The translations under genes and the position numbers were made by a program. The notes under the pieces were generated by a model. That model had not been told where the DNA came from, did not search any database, and saw nothing but the letters and a program-made list of their open reading frames with translations. Shown here in pieces: positions 1-6,622 of a stretch of DNA of 21,504 nt. Each line of letters starts with the position of its first letter. Position 1 is the stretch's first letter. Source of the DNA: Alphaproteobacteria bacterium MarineAlpha3_Bin4 (lineage in GTDB: Bacteria; Pseudomonadota; Alphaproteobacteria; Rhodospirillales; Casp-alpha2); NCBI GenBank assembly GCA_002938045.1, contig PTLJ01000004.1:1-21504 (forward strand). Direction: 5' to 3'.

Positions 1-153
1 TGGTTCGTGGGCGTGTGATTCAGCCAGTTCGGCGTTCTCGAAAACTTCTGCCAGCAGGATCAGCGGCGTCGTTTTCACCATATGGCTGGCAAACACGAAC
101 ACGCCGGCGAGAGCGCCGGAGATCAGCGCTGTCATCAAGAGCCGGCTAAGCAC
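1..153 (-). CDS. cbtA: Cobalt transporter subunit CbtA (N-terminal part, runs off the window)
   Basis: The first 51 codons of a membrane protein run off the left edge. The frame opens with GTG at 153 and reads MLSRLLMTALISGALAGVFV, a hydrophobic first membrane segment of the kind that starts CbtA. A less likely internal ATG lies six codons in. It begins 12 bases after the CbtB stop on the same strand, with no strong Shine-Dalgarno, so translation is probably coupled to cbtB. CbtA proteins have about five membrane spans and, with CbtB, are proposed cobalt importers under B12 control. The assignment rests on the N-terminal sequence plus the typical cbtB neighbour and the riboswitch upstream. 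The rest of the gene cannot be checked here. Confidence 0.8.
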   Translation of the reverse strand, partial: MLSRLLMTALISGALAGVFVFASHMVKTTPLILLAEVFENAELAESHAHEP

Positions 154-165
154 TTTGATTTCGGA

Positions 166-351
166 TCAGTGACAGGGGAAGCTGAAAGTGTGGCGGACGT
201 CATGAGCAGCGTTATGAATTGTAGACAAATGAGCAAATCCCGTGCCAAGAACCATGAACATGCCGAATATCAAAGCCAGAACCGCCGGCAACTTAGCCGC
301 GGTGTCTCCCGCCGCTGTTAGCTGCGGGGTGGTAGTGTGATCGAGTTGCAT
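166..351 (-). CDS. cbtB: Cobalt transporter subunit CbtB
   Basis: A 61-residue protein with one membrane helix (about residues 20-43) and a histidine-rich C-terminus ending HDVRHTFSFPCH, the hallmark of CbtB. The terminal histidines are thought to bind Co2+ at the membrane for the CbtA partner. A good Shine-Dalgarno (GGAGGG) lies just before the ATG, and a cobalamin riboswitch lies about 40 bases upstream, so synthesis should fall when B12 is plentiful. Length and motif fit the family, and the gene looks intact. Confidence 0.92.
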   Translation of the reverse strand: MQLDHTTTPQLTAAGDTAAKLPAVLALIFGMFMVLGTGFAHLSTIHNAAHDVRHTFSFPCH

Positions 352-386
352 TCCAATAACCCTCCGTTACGGTTAGCCAAAACGTT

Positions 387-577
387 TCGGCGGCAGGTCT
401 CCTGGCTTGCGGTTTCAAAATTCGTTCAGCCTTCCCGGTTGCCCAGTGGCCGTATCCGAACGAAAATTTACCGCTGACAGTTGCGGGGGCAGCCACGGAT
501 CGAGGCCCCTCTGGGGACAACCTCTTCCGTGTTCCCTTTTAAGCCACAGGCTTCGTCGCCTTTTCAGGGCACCGCCA
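387..577 (-). promoter_or_regulatory. Cobalamin (AdoCbl) riboswitch upstream of cbtBA
   Basis: Read on the minus strand, the classic conserved blocks occur in order: GGGAACACGG (about 537-528), GCTGCCCCCGCAACTGT near 494-478, GCCACTGGGCAACCGGGAAG (about 450-431), and the B12 box AGCCAGGAGACCTGCC at 407-392. The B12 box is an almost exact match to the family consensus. The element begins almost at the predicted transcription start and ends about 40 bases before the cbtB ATG. There is no obvious U-tract terminator before cbtB, so control is more likely through access to the GGAGGG ribosome site. That mechanism is inferred. The outer boundaries are approximate. Confidence 0.95.
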
Positions 578-584
578 GTGGCGA

Positions 585-613
585 CTATAATCGGCTTGGG
601 AAGGATCGGTCAA
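585..613 (-). promoter_or_regulatory. Sigma-70-type promoter for cbtBA
   Basis: On the minus strand, TTGACC (613-608) and TTATAG (590-585) are separated by exactly 17 bases. The start of transcription would fall near 578, at the 5' edge of the riboswitch, which supports the call. Confidence 0.75.
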
Positions 614-643
614 TTGGCTATCTGTGGATCACGTTAAACGGGT

Positions 644-649
644 TATAAT
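644..649 (+). promoter_or_regulatory. Possible -10 element of the chvI promoter
   Basis: A perfect TATAAT lies 78 bases upstream of the chvI ATG, but no good -35 sits at 16-18 bases before it. The implied leader contains a small hairpin (inner stem UCGC/GCGA around 681-694). The element lies about 30 bp from the -35 of the divergent cbtBA promoter, so the two could interfere. This is weak evidence from motif matching alone. Confidence 0.35.
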
Positions 650-726
650 TTCGCCACAAATGGAGTTTACACGGGAGGTGTCGCGGTTCTGCGACCGCCA
701 CCCCCTGCTGCAGACGAGGTTTTTCC

Positions 727-1419
727 ATGCCCCATAGCATCGCGCTCGTCGATGACGACCAGAACATCCTTACCTCACTCTCGGCGGCGCTCGAGGACGA
801 AGGCTACAAGGTCGATACCTACGCCGACGGCTCGGACGCCCTTGATGGGATCGGTCGCAAGCCGGTCGACTTGGCCATCCTCGATATTAAGATGCCACGC
901 ATGGACGGCATGGAGCTACTTTCAGCGCTACGTCGCAAGGACGATCTGCCGGTGATCTTCCTGACCTCCAAGGACGAAGAATTCGACGAGGTTATGGGCT
1001 TACGCATGGGCGCCGACGACTACATCAAGAAACCCTTCTCGCAGCGCCTGTTGATGGAGCGGATTCGCGCCGTCCTGCGCCGTCATGAAGTGGCGTCCAA
1101 GGATCCGGGCAGTGCCGACATTCTGCGCCGTGGCGATCTGTTGCTAGACTCGGCGCGTCATCTTTGCAGCTGGAAGGGCGAGGAGATCAACCTGACGGTG
1201 ACGGAGTTCCTGTTGGTTGAGACCCTCGCCCGGCGGCTGGGTCACGTCAAGAACCGCGACCAGTTAATCGACGCCGCCTACGGCGAGAACATCTACGTCG
1301 ACGACCGTACGATCGACAGTCACATCAAGCGCCTGCGCCGCAAGTTTAAGGACGTCGATCCCGAATTCGCCGAAATCGAGACGCTGTACGGCGTCGGCTA
1401 CCGCTACCGCGGCAGTTGA
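727..1419 (+). CDS. chvI: Two-component response regulator ChvI (OmpR/PhoB family)
   Basis: A 230-residue regulator with an N-terminal receiver domain (about 1-120) and a C-terminal winged-helix DNA-binding domain (about 130-228). The acidic pocket is D9-D11, the phospho-acceptor is D53, and the conserved T80 and K102 are present, so it should be phosphorylatable. The DNA-binding half carries the family pattern VTEFLLVETLARR and the closing GVGYRYRGS. Its kinase chvG follows 10 bases after the stop. In alphaproteobacteria ChvI responds to acid and cell-envelope stress downstream of ChvG and the periplasmic repressor ExoR, and ExoR is not in this window. The ATG has GACGAGG seven bases upstream. 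Assignment is by homology plus the neighbours chvG and hprK, a standard alphaproteobacterial order. Confidence 0.92.
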   Translation: MPHSIALVDDDQNILTSLSAALEDEGYKVDTYADGSDALDGIGRKPVDLAILDIKMPRMDGMELLSALRRKDDLPVIFLTSKDEEFDEVMGLRMGADDYIKKPFSQRLLMERIRAVLRRHEVASKDPGSADILRRGDLLLDSARHLCSWKGEEINLTVTEFLLVETLARRLGHVKNRDQLIDAAYGENIYVDDRTIDSHIKRLRRKFKDVDPEFAEIETLYGVGYRYRGS

Positions 1420-1429
1420 CCGGGCGGCG

Positions 1430-3058
1430 ATGCCGGCGGAGACACAGCAACAGCTAGAGACCGACCGCGGGGTGTACTGGCTGTCGCCGATCACGCGCCG
1501 CATCCTGGCTATCAACCTGCTCGCGCTTGGGATCCTGGTCGCCGGCGCCCTCTATCAGGACGAATACAAGCAAAAGCTGATCGACGCCGAGTTCTCAGCG
1601 CTCCGCATACAGGCGGAGATGTTCGCCGTAGCGCTTAGTGAGGGCGCCGTCACGCGGACGTCTGCGGGACAGTATCAGGTCACCAAAACTTCTAATCAAA
1701 TGGTTCGCCGCCTGGTGCAGACGACCGGAACCCGGGCCCGGCTGTTCCGTCATGATGGCGTGCTGATAGCCGATTCGCGGCGGTTGATCGGGCCCGGCGG
1801 CATGGTCCAGATCGAGGAACTTCCGCCGCTGGGGTCGGCAAACGGGATGATGAGCGTCGTCCTTCACACCATCGACCGCCTAGCTGAGCACATGTTCGGC
1901 AGCAAACTCCTGCCGCTTTACACGGAAAGTGCGGTCCAGCACGCAAAGGACTATCCGGAGGTGCTCGCGGCGTTGGAAGGTGGCTACATCGAGGCTGTAC
2001 GGGCAGCGCGAAAGTACGGCATGGTGCTCAGCGTTGCGGTGCCGGTACAGCGCTACAAGCAGGTGCTCGGCGCCCTGATGCTGTCGAAGGGCTCCTGCGA
2101 TATCGACAACTCAGTATTCGAGGTCCGTATCGATATCCTCAAGATCTTCGGCGTCGCCCTGGCGGTGACAGTCCTGCTGTCACTCTATCTCGCCGGCACA
2201 ATCGCTCGCCCGGTGCGCCGCCTCGCCGCCGCCGCCGATAGGGTGCGCCGCGATCACAGTCGCCACCACCGGATTCCCGACTTCGCCGGTCGCAGCGACG
2301 AGATTGGTGGCCTGGCAGAAGCCCTTAACGACATGACTGAGGCGTTGTGGACGCGTATGGACGCGATTGAGAGCTTCGCCGCTGACGTCGCCCACGAAAT
2401 CAAAAACCCGCTGACCTCCCTGCGCAGCGCCGTCGAGACCGCGGCGCGGCTCAAGGACCCAGAGCAGCAGCGCAAGTTGATGGCTATCATTGAAGAAGAC
2501 GTCGTCCGCTTGGACCGTCTGATCAGCGACATCTCCGACGCCTCGCGGCTCGATGCGGAATTGTCGCGTGCTGAATCGGGGCTGGTCGACATCGGCTCCA
2601 TGTTGGAAACCTTGATAGACACCGACCAGACGACAGCCAAGGTCGGACCGCAAATCCGCCTCGAGCGAACCGCCGCCGGCGATATGCCCTTTGTCGTCAC
2701 CGGCATCGAGGGTCGCCTGGCCCAGGTGTTGCGCAATCTGATTGCCAACGCGCGTTCGTTCAGTCCCGACGGCGGTGACATCTGCATCACCACCACCCGC
2801 GAACCCGGCGCCATCCGAATCGAGATCGACGACGATGGACCCGGCATTCCGCTGGGCAAAGAGGATGCCATCTTCGAGCGCTTCTACTCGGAGCGTCCGG
2901 AGAGCGAGAAGTTCGGCACCCATTCGGGCCTGGGCCTAAGCATCACGCGGCAGATTGTCGAGGCCCACAAGGGCAGCATCACGGCCAGCAACCGGACTAG
3001 CCCCGGCGGCCGGGTGATCGGTGCACGGTTCACCGTGCGGCTGCCGCAGGCTGTATAA
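1430..3058 (+). CDS. chvG: Sensor histidine kinase ChvG
   Basis: A 542-residue inner-membrane kinase. Membrane segments lie at about 25-42 and 237-257, enclosing a periplasmic sensor domain of roughly 190 residues. A HAMP linker (about 258-310) follows, then the dimerisation/phosphoacceptor helix with H322 in AHEIKNPLTS. The ATPase domain has N440 (N box), the DDDGPGIP turn (about 467-474), FERFY (482-486) and GTHSGLGLS (about 496-504). All catalytic blocks are present. It should phosphorylate ChvI, encoded immediately upstream. The periplasmic domain probably contacts ExoR, as in rhizobia and Brucella, which is family knowledge and not visible here. The Shine-Dalgarno is weak, so translation may depend on chvI. 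Confidence 0.9.
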   Translation: MPAETQQQLETDRGVYWLSPITRRILAINLLALGILVAGALYQDEYKQKLIDAEFSALRIQAEMFAVALSEGAVTRTSAGQYQVTKTSNQMVRRLVQTTGTRARLFRHDGVLIADSRRLIGPGGMVQIEELPPLGSANGMMSVVLHTIDRLAEHMFGSKLLPLYTESAVQHAKDYPEVLAALEGGYIEAVRAARKYGMVLSVAVPVQRYKQVLGALMLSKGSCDIDNSVFEVRIDILKIFGVALAVTVLLSLYLAGTIARPVRRLAAAADRVRRDHSRHHRIPDFAGRSDEIGGLAEALNDMTEALWTRMDAIESFAADVAHEIKNPLTSLRSAVETAARLKDPEQQRKLMAIIEEDVVRLDRLISDISDASRLDAELSRAESGLVDIGSMLETLIDTDQTTAKVGPQIRLERTAAGDMPFVVTGIEGRLAQVLRNLIANARSFSPDGGDICITTTREPGAIRIEIDDDGPGIPLGKEDAIFERFYSERPESEKFGTHSGLGLSITRQIVEAHKGSITASNRTSPGGRVIGARFTVRLPQAV

Positions 3059-3065
3059 TCCGGCC

Positions 3066-3503
3066 ATGGAACAGATCCATGCCACCTGCATCGCCATCGA
3101 TGGCGTTGGCGTCCTGTTGCGCGGGCCATCCGGCGCCGGTAAGTCCGATCTGGCATTGCGGTTAATCGATGTTGGCGGCCAGCTTGTCGCTGACGACCGC
3201 GCCGACCTTCGGCTCGTCGAAGGCTCGGTGGTGGCCGCACCACCGCCGGCCCTGGCCGGGCTGATTGAGGCCCGCGGCCTCGGCATCCTCAGGATTGGGG
3301 CCCTGTCAGAAGCTGCGATCGCTCTCGTCGTCGACCTGATCAGCGCTGAGCTAGTCGAGCGCCTGCCCGCCCGAGAGACGGTCGAGATTCTGGGTGTCGA
3401 ACTGCCGTCCGTCCGCATCGCCCCGTTCGAAGCAGCGGCGGTGGCCAAGGTTCGCCTTGCCGTCCGCGAAGCCACCAGAAATATAGTGCGCGCCGATGAT
3501 TGA
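3066..3503 (+). CDS. hprK: HPr kinase/phosphorylase, short alphaproteobacterial form
   Basis: A 145-residue protein corresponding only to the C-terminal catalytic domain of Gram-positive HprK, as is usual in alphaproteobacteria. The Walker A loop is GPSGAGKS (20-27), VADDR is at about 41-45, and the HprK signature block GLIEARGLGIL is at about 65-75. It phosphorylates HPr on the regulatory serine, and the HPr encoded downstream keeps that serine (S50). An open frame extends 15 codons upstream into chvG, but ATG 3066 gives the normal N-terminus (MEQIHATCIAI). A TATAAT at 3054-3059 overlaps the chvG stop and could be a weak internal promoter. The gene end overlaps the relic start codon of the rapZ pseudogene by 8 bases. 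Confidence 0.9.
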   Translation: MEQIHATCIAIDGVGVLLRGPSGAGKSDLALRLIDVGGQLVADDRADLRLVEGSVVAAPPPALAGLIEARGLGILRIGALSEAAIALVVDLISAELVERLPARETVEILGVELPSVRIAPFEAAAVAKVRLAVREATRNIVRADD

Positions 3504-3927
3504 CATAGCGGACCAGCTCTCCTCATCGAGCCGCGTGGTTCTGGTCATCGGCGCCGGCAAGACATCGACCCTGAAGGCACTGGAGGATCCTGACCACAAA
3601 ATGATAAACAGCCTGCCGATCTCGTTGATGCCGCGGTTGGTGGCGTCGGGAGAACTCCTGTGACCAGCGGCCGTCGTCAGCGACACACGCACCCGCGACT
3701 TCGACGCCGACTGTGGGTGTGTGCCTTTTTTTGAATTCATGACCGGCTTTTCAAGCCGTTGTTCGAGCGCTAAGCAGCTGAGGGCAAGAACTCCCGACAA
3801 TTGCCATCAACTGTACCAGCGGCTGTAACCGCTCGGTATTCGTCGCTGACGGCTCACCGAATGGTTAACCGGATCTGGTCGATCGACGCAACTCCGTCAC
3901 AGGGACTTGGACAAATCGGACGAATAG
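3496..3927 (+). pseudogene. rapZ: Decayed rapZ (RNase adapter / nucleotide-binding protein)
   Basis: Pieces of RapZ appear in collinear order across three frames. From ATG 3496 the frame reads RVVLVIGAGKTSTLKALED and NSLPISLMPRLVAS, then stops at 3661. After the stop the same frame continues with TRTRDFDAD. A large middle part is missing. Homology resumes at 3741 in another frame (DRLFKPLFER, stop, AAEGK). It shifts again at about 3791-3850 (IAINCTSGCNRSVFVAD, like RapZ IAIGCTGGRHRSV), then returns to the first frame (LTEWLTGSG and RHRDLDKSDE) and ends at 3925-3927. The remnant is about 144 codons, against roughly 290 in working RapZ. The Walker A loop has lost about three residues. At least two internal stops and several frameshifts rule out function. 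The position between hprK and EIIA is that of intact rapZ in related operons. Confidence 0.88.
3686..3732 (+). terminator. Intrinsic-terminator-like hairpin inside the rapZ remnant
   Basis: CACGCACCC (3686-3694) pairs with GGGTGTGTG (3715-3723) in nine pairs including one G-U. A 20-base loop separates the arms, and CC plus seven T follow (3726-3732). The loop is longer than usual, which lowers confidence. The hairpin sits at the point where the middle of rapZ is missing. It would stop or attenuate transcripts from chvIG-hprK before the PTS genes. Confidence 0.55.
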
Positions 3928-4007
3928 CCTCAATATCTGTCAACGGGTTAAGGGCTGCGCCGGGTGACGGCCGCGGTCGGGAGTACAGGGTAAGGACGGT
4001 CTCGACG

Positions 4008-4409
4008 ATGATCGGAATGGTGCTGGTAACGCACGGCCGGCTGGCCGAGGAGTTGATCTCTGCGCTCGAACACGTGGTCGGCCCGCAGGCCAATGTCCGC
4101 GCCGTCTGCATTGGCCCCGACGACGATATGGAACAACGCCGGGCTGAGATTCTGGATTTGGCAGTCCAGGCCGACGAAGGCGATGGTGTTGTGCTATTGA
4201 CCGACATGTTTGGCGGCACGCCGTCGAACCTGGCTATCTCGGTCATGAACACGACCAACGTCGAGATCATCGCAGGTGTAAACTTGCCGATGCTGATTAA
4301 GCTGGTGTCTGTGCGCAAATCGGAACCGTTGGCGGAGGCGGTAGTGAAAGCCCAGGAATCGGGCCGCAAGTACATCAATATCGCATCGCAGATCCTGAAC
4401 CAGGAATAG
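4008..4409 (+). CDS. PTS EIIA component, mannose family (regulatory)
   Basis: A 133-residue EIIA-Man domain protein starting MIGMVLVTHGRLAEEL. H9 is the expected phosphorylated histidine, and the family motif FGGTPSN lies at about 68-74. The frame stays open back to 3801, but that stretch overlaps the rapZ remnant and resembles nothing in EIIA, so ATG 4008 is chosen. AAGGACGG lies about 11 bases before it. It should take phosphate from HPr. No EIIB, EIIC or EIID is present, so a signalling role is more likely than sugar transport. Alphaproteobacterial versions are often labelled ptsM, ptsN2 or manX. HPr follows after two bases. Confidence 0.9.
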   Translation: MIGMVLVTHGRLAEELISALEHVVGPQANVRAVCIGPDDDMEQRRAEILDLAVQADEGDGVVLLTDMFGGTPSNLAISVMNTTNVEIIAGVNLPMLIKLVSVRKSEPLAEAVVKAQESGRKYINIASQILNQE

Positions 4410-4411
4410 CT

Positions 4412-4690
4412 GTGAACCAAACCGGCTTGAGCTGCATCGTAGTCATTCACAACAAACGGGGCCTTCACGCGCGCGCCGCGGCCGAGTTCGTCAAGGTGGT
4501 GTCCGGTTTCGACGCTCACATCTTGGTTAGCTGCGGCGGCCAGACAGTCTCGGGGTTATCGATTCTAGGCTTGATGATGCTGGCTGCCGGACCGGGATGC
4601 AAGCTCGAGCTGACGGCCGAGGGCGCCGAGGCGAAGGCAGCGCTGGCGGCGGTTCGAGCGGTGATCGAGGCCAAGTTCGAGGAAGACTAG
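4412..4690 (+). CDS. ptsH: PTS phosphocarrier protein HPr
   Basis: A 92-residue HPr. H19 in GLHARAAAEF is the EI-dependent phosphorylation site. S50 in LSILGLMML matches the regulatory serine (Ser46 of classical HPr) that HprK phosphorylates, so both control sites are present. It starts with GTG at 4412, two bases after the EIIA stop, and the AGGA Shine-Dalgarno lies inside the EIIA coding end, which points to translational coupling. It acts in the cytoplasm between EI and EIIA. Confidence 0.93.
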   Translation: MNQTGLSCIVVIHNKRGLHARAAAEFVKVVSGFDAHILVSCGGQTVSGLSILGLMMLAAGPGCKLELTAEGAEAKAALAAVRAVIEAKFEED

Positions 4691-4707
4691 AAGCGGGTCA
4701 GGATGGG

Positions 4708-6459
4708 ATGAGCGAGGAGCGACGTTTTAAGGGATTGGGGGTGTCGGCGGGGATCGCCATCGGCACCGCCTACGTGCGCGAAAGCGGCGCCATCGAGGTC
4801 GCAGAATACAGCATCCCGCCAGCTGAAATTGGCGGCGAACTGGAGCGCCTCGGCGTAGCCGTCAAGCGAGCCCAGCGCCAGATCGGGCGGCTGCAGACCA
4901 AGGCCCGTAAGATGCCTGGCGCGGCAGCTGAGGAGCTCGGCTTTCTACTCGAGGCCTATCAGCAGATGCTGCACAATTCCAGGCTCGTGCGCGGCGCCTG
5001 CGAGCGCATCAAGGACGAGTGCATAAACGCCGAAGCCGCCGTCCAGCGCGAGATTAACGCTATCGCCGAGACTTTCCAGGCCATGGACGACGCCTACATC
5101 GCGGCGCGGTTCGACGATATTCGCGAGGTGGGCAATCGGCTCGTCCTCAACCTGACACGCACCCCGGTGCGGCCTTTCTCGTCAGTACCCGTCGGCAGCA
5201 TCGTCATCGCCGAGCAACTTACGCCGGCCGACATGGCCCAACTCGACCCCGGGCGTGTGCTTGGCGTTGCCACTATGCTTGGCGGCGCCGAGAGCCACAC
5301 CGCGATCATGGCCCGCGCCTTGCGGCTTCCGACGGTGTTGGGCGTGCCCGACCTGCTCGAAGGGGTGCGCTCGGGCGAACCGGTGATCGTCGACGGCAAT
5401 GTCGGTCAGATCGCTATCAATCCGACGCCGGCGACGGTCGCTGAGACCGAACGCCAACGCGACGACTACACAGCCGAAGCGCGTGGCCTCCGCCGTTTGC
5501 GCACCTTGCCGGCGGTCAGCCGCGACGGCACCGAAATCGTGCTGCAGGCCAATATCGAACTACCAATCGAGATGTCCATGGTCGCCGAATCGGGTGCCGA
5601 GGGGATCGGACTGTTACGCAGCGAGTTCATGTTCATGAACCGCGAGGACCTGCCGACGGAGGAAGAGCAATACGAGGTCATTCGTGATCTGGTCACGGCC
5701 ATGCACGGCCAGCCGGTGACCATCCGCAGCCTCGACGTCGGCGGCGACAAGGCCCTCGATCCGGTAACCTGCGAGATGGACGACAGCGCCGCGTCGGTGC
5801 TAGGGCTGCGCGGCATTCGCCTGTCGTTGGCGCATGCGGACGTCCTTGAGACCCAGTTCCGGGCCATGCTCCAGGCTGCTAACCACGGCGACGTCCGCAT
5901 CCTATTGCCAATGGTCAGCACCGTCTCCGAGGTGCGCCAGGCTCGGGCGCTCCTGAAGAAGGCGGCGGCCAAGCTGAAGCGCCGCCGCATCAAGCTGTCG
6001 GATTCGCTACCGCCCCTGGGTGTTATGATCGAGGTTCCGGGCGCGGCGCTGGCCGCTGACGCGCTTGCTCAAGCGAGCGATTTCCTGGCCATTGGATCGA
6101 ACGACCTGACCATGTATACGCTTGCCGTCGACCGTGCCAATGAGCACGTGGCGCACCTGTTCGACCCGTTGCACCCGGGGGTGTTACGGTTGATCCAGTT
6201 CACTGCCGGCGCCGCGCTGCGTGCCCGTATCCCCTTGAGCATCTGCGGCGAAATGGCCGGCGATCCACGCTATACGGCGCTACTTCTTGGTTTGGGTATG
6301 CGCGAGCTGTCGATGACGCCAGCCAGAATCGCGCGCGTCAAGCGCCGTATCCGCGAGATGGACGTGATTGCTGCCAGCCAGCGGGCCGAGCTGATCATGG
6401 ACCAGGTCGACTCGGGCCGTATCGCCACCCTGCTCGACGACTTCAATGCCCTTGCCTAG
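4708..6459 (+). CDS. ptsI: Phosphoenolpyruvate-protein phosphotransferase (PTS enzyme I)
   Basis: A 583-residue cytoplasmic enzyme that transfers phosphate from PEP to HPr. The order is an N-terminal HPr-binding helical domain, the swivelling domain with active H197 in GGAESHTAIMA, and a PEP-binding TIM barrel with LRSEFMF, SNDLTMYTLAVDR and catalytic C513 in ICGEMAGDP. The N-terminus (KGLGVSAGIAIG) begins at the usual place. The frame is open 37 codons further upstream, but that part overlaps HPr, so ATG 4708 is preferred. There is no N-terminal GAF domain, so it is plain EI and not the nitrogen-type PtsP. It completes the HprK-EIIA-HPr-EI set. Confidence 0.93.
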   Translation: MSEERRFKGLGVSAGIAIGTAYVRESGAIEVAEYSIPPAEIGGELERLGVAVKRAQRQIGRLQTKARKMPGAAAEELGFLLEAYQQMLHNSRLVRGACERIKDECINAEAAVQREINAIAETFQAMDDAYIAARFDDIREVGNRLVLNLTRTPVRPFSSVPVGSIVIAEQLTPADMAQLDPGRVLGVATMLGGAESHTAIMARALRLPTVLGVPDLLEGVRSGEPVIVDGNVGQIAINPTPATVAETERQRDDYTAEARGLRRLRTLPAVSRDGTEIVLQANIELPIEMSMVAESGAEGIGLLRSEFMFMNREDLPTEEEQYEVIRDLVTAMHGQPVTIRSLDVGGDKALDPVTCEMDDSAASVLGLRGIRLSLAHADVLETQFRAMLQAANHGDVRILLPMVSTVSEVRQARALLKKAAAKLKRRRIKLSDSLPPLGVMIEVPGAALAADALAQASDFLAIGSNDLTMYTLAVDRANEHVAHLFDPLHPGVLRLIQFTAGAALRARIPLSICGEMAGDPRYTALLLGLGMRELSMTPARIARVKRRIREMDVIAASQRAELIMDQVDSGRIATLLDDFNALA

Positions 6460-6497
6460 TTTCGCCGCGCGTTGTCCGGCCATCACGATCTTGAGCG

Positions 6498-6538
6498 CAA
6501 TGAGTTTATTGTTCATTAAATGAACGATAAACTCATTG
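6498..6538. repeat. 41-bp near-perfect palindrome between ptsI and ahcY
   Basis: The two 20-base arms, CAATGAGTTTATTGTTCATT and its mirror, differ at one position pair around a single central A at 6518. It contains an inner perfect repeat (GTTCATT/AATGAAC) within an outer 12-base repeat (CAATGAGTTTAT/ATAAACTCATTG). It is AT-rich in GC-rich surroundings, has no T-run after it, and lies about 20 bp upstream of a predicted ahcY -35. This fits a dimeric or stacked transcription-factor operator better than a terminator, although as RNA it would also fold. The regulator is unknown. ArsR-type SAH sensors (SahR) are known to control such genes in Proteobacteria, but I cannot show that this is one of their sites. 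Confidence 0.8.
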
Positions 6539-6556
6539 TCAACCGTGCCCCGTTGA

Positions 6557-6585
6557 TTGACCATCTCCATGGCGACTGGTATGAC
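6557..6585 (+). promoter_or_regulatory. Candidate ahcY promoter
   Basis: TTGACC (6557-6562) and TATGAC (6580-6585) are 17 bases apart. A start near 6592 gives a leader of about 30 bases containing GAGGA (6609-6613) nine bases before the ahcY ATG. This leaves no room for a SAH or SAM riboswitch after the start. Confidence 0.5.
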
Positions 6586-6622
6586 CGGCGGCAGATACAA
6601 ATCCCTATGAGGAAATTGTACA

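Noticed and set aside
82..637. Plus-strand open frames across the cbtB gene and the riboswitch
   Set aside because: They overlap a clear minus-strand gene and a conserved RNA element and show no protein features.
2180..2923. A 247-codon open frame antisense to chvG
   Set aside because: It lies wholly opposite a well-conserved kinase with all motifs. Long antisense frames are expected in GC-rich DNA, and it shows no family pattern or ribosome site.
6498..6538. The palindrome as a rho-independent terminator of ptsI
   Set aside because: The arms are AU-rich and no T-run follows (the next bases are TCAACCGTG), so an operator is favoured. RNA data could overturn this.
6539..6622. A SAM or SAH riboswitch in the ahcY leader
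   Set aside because: I could not find the conserved blocks, and the predicted leader is only about 30 bases. The upstream structure is a simple DNA palindrome.
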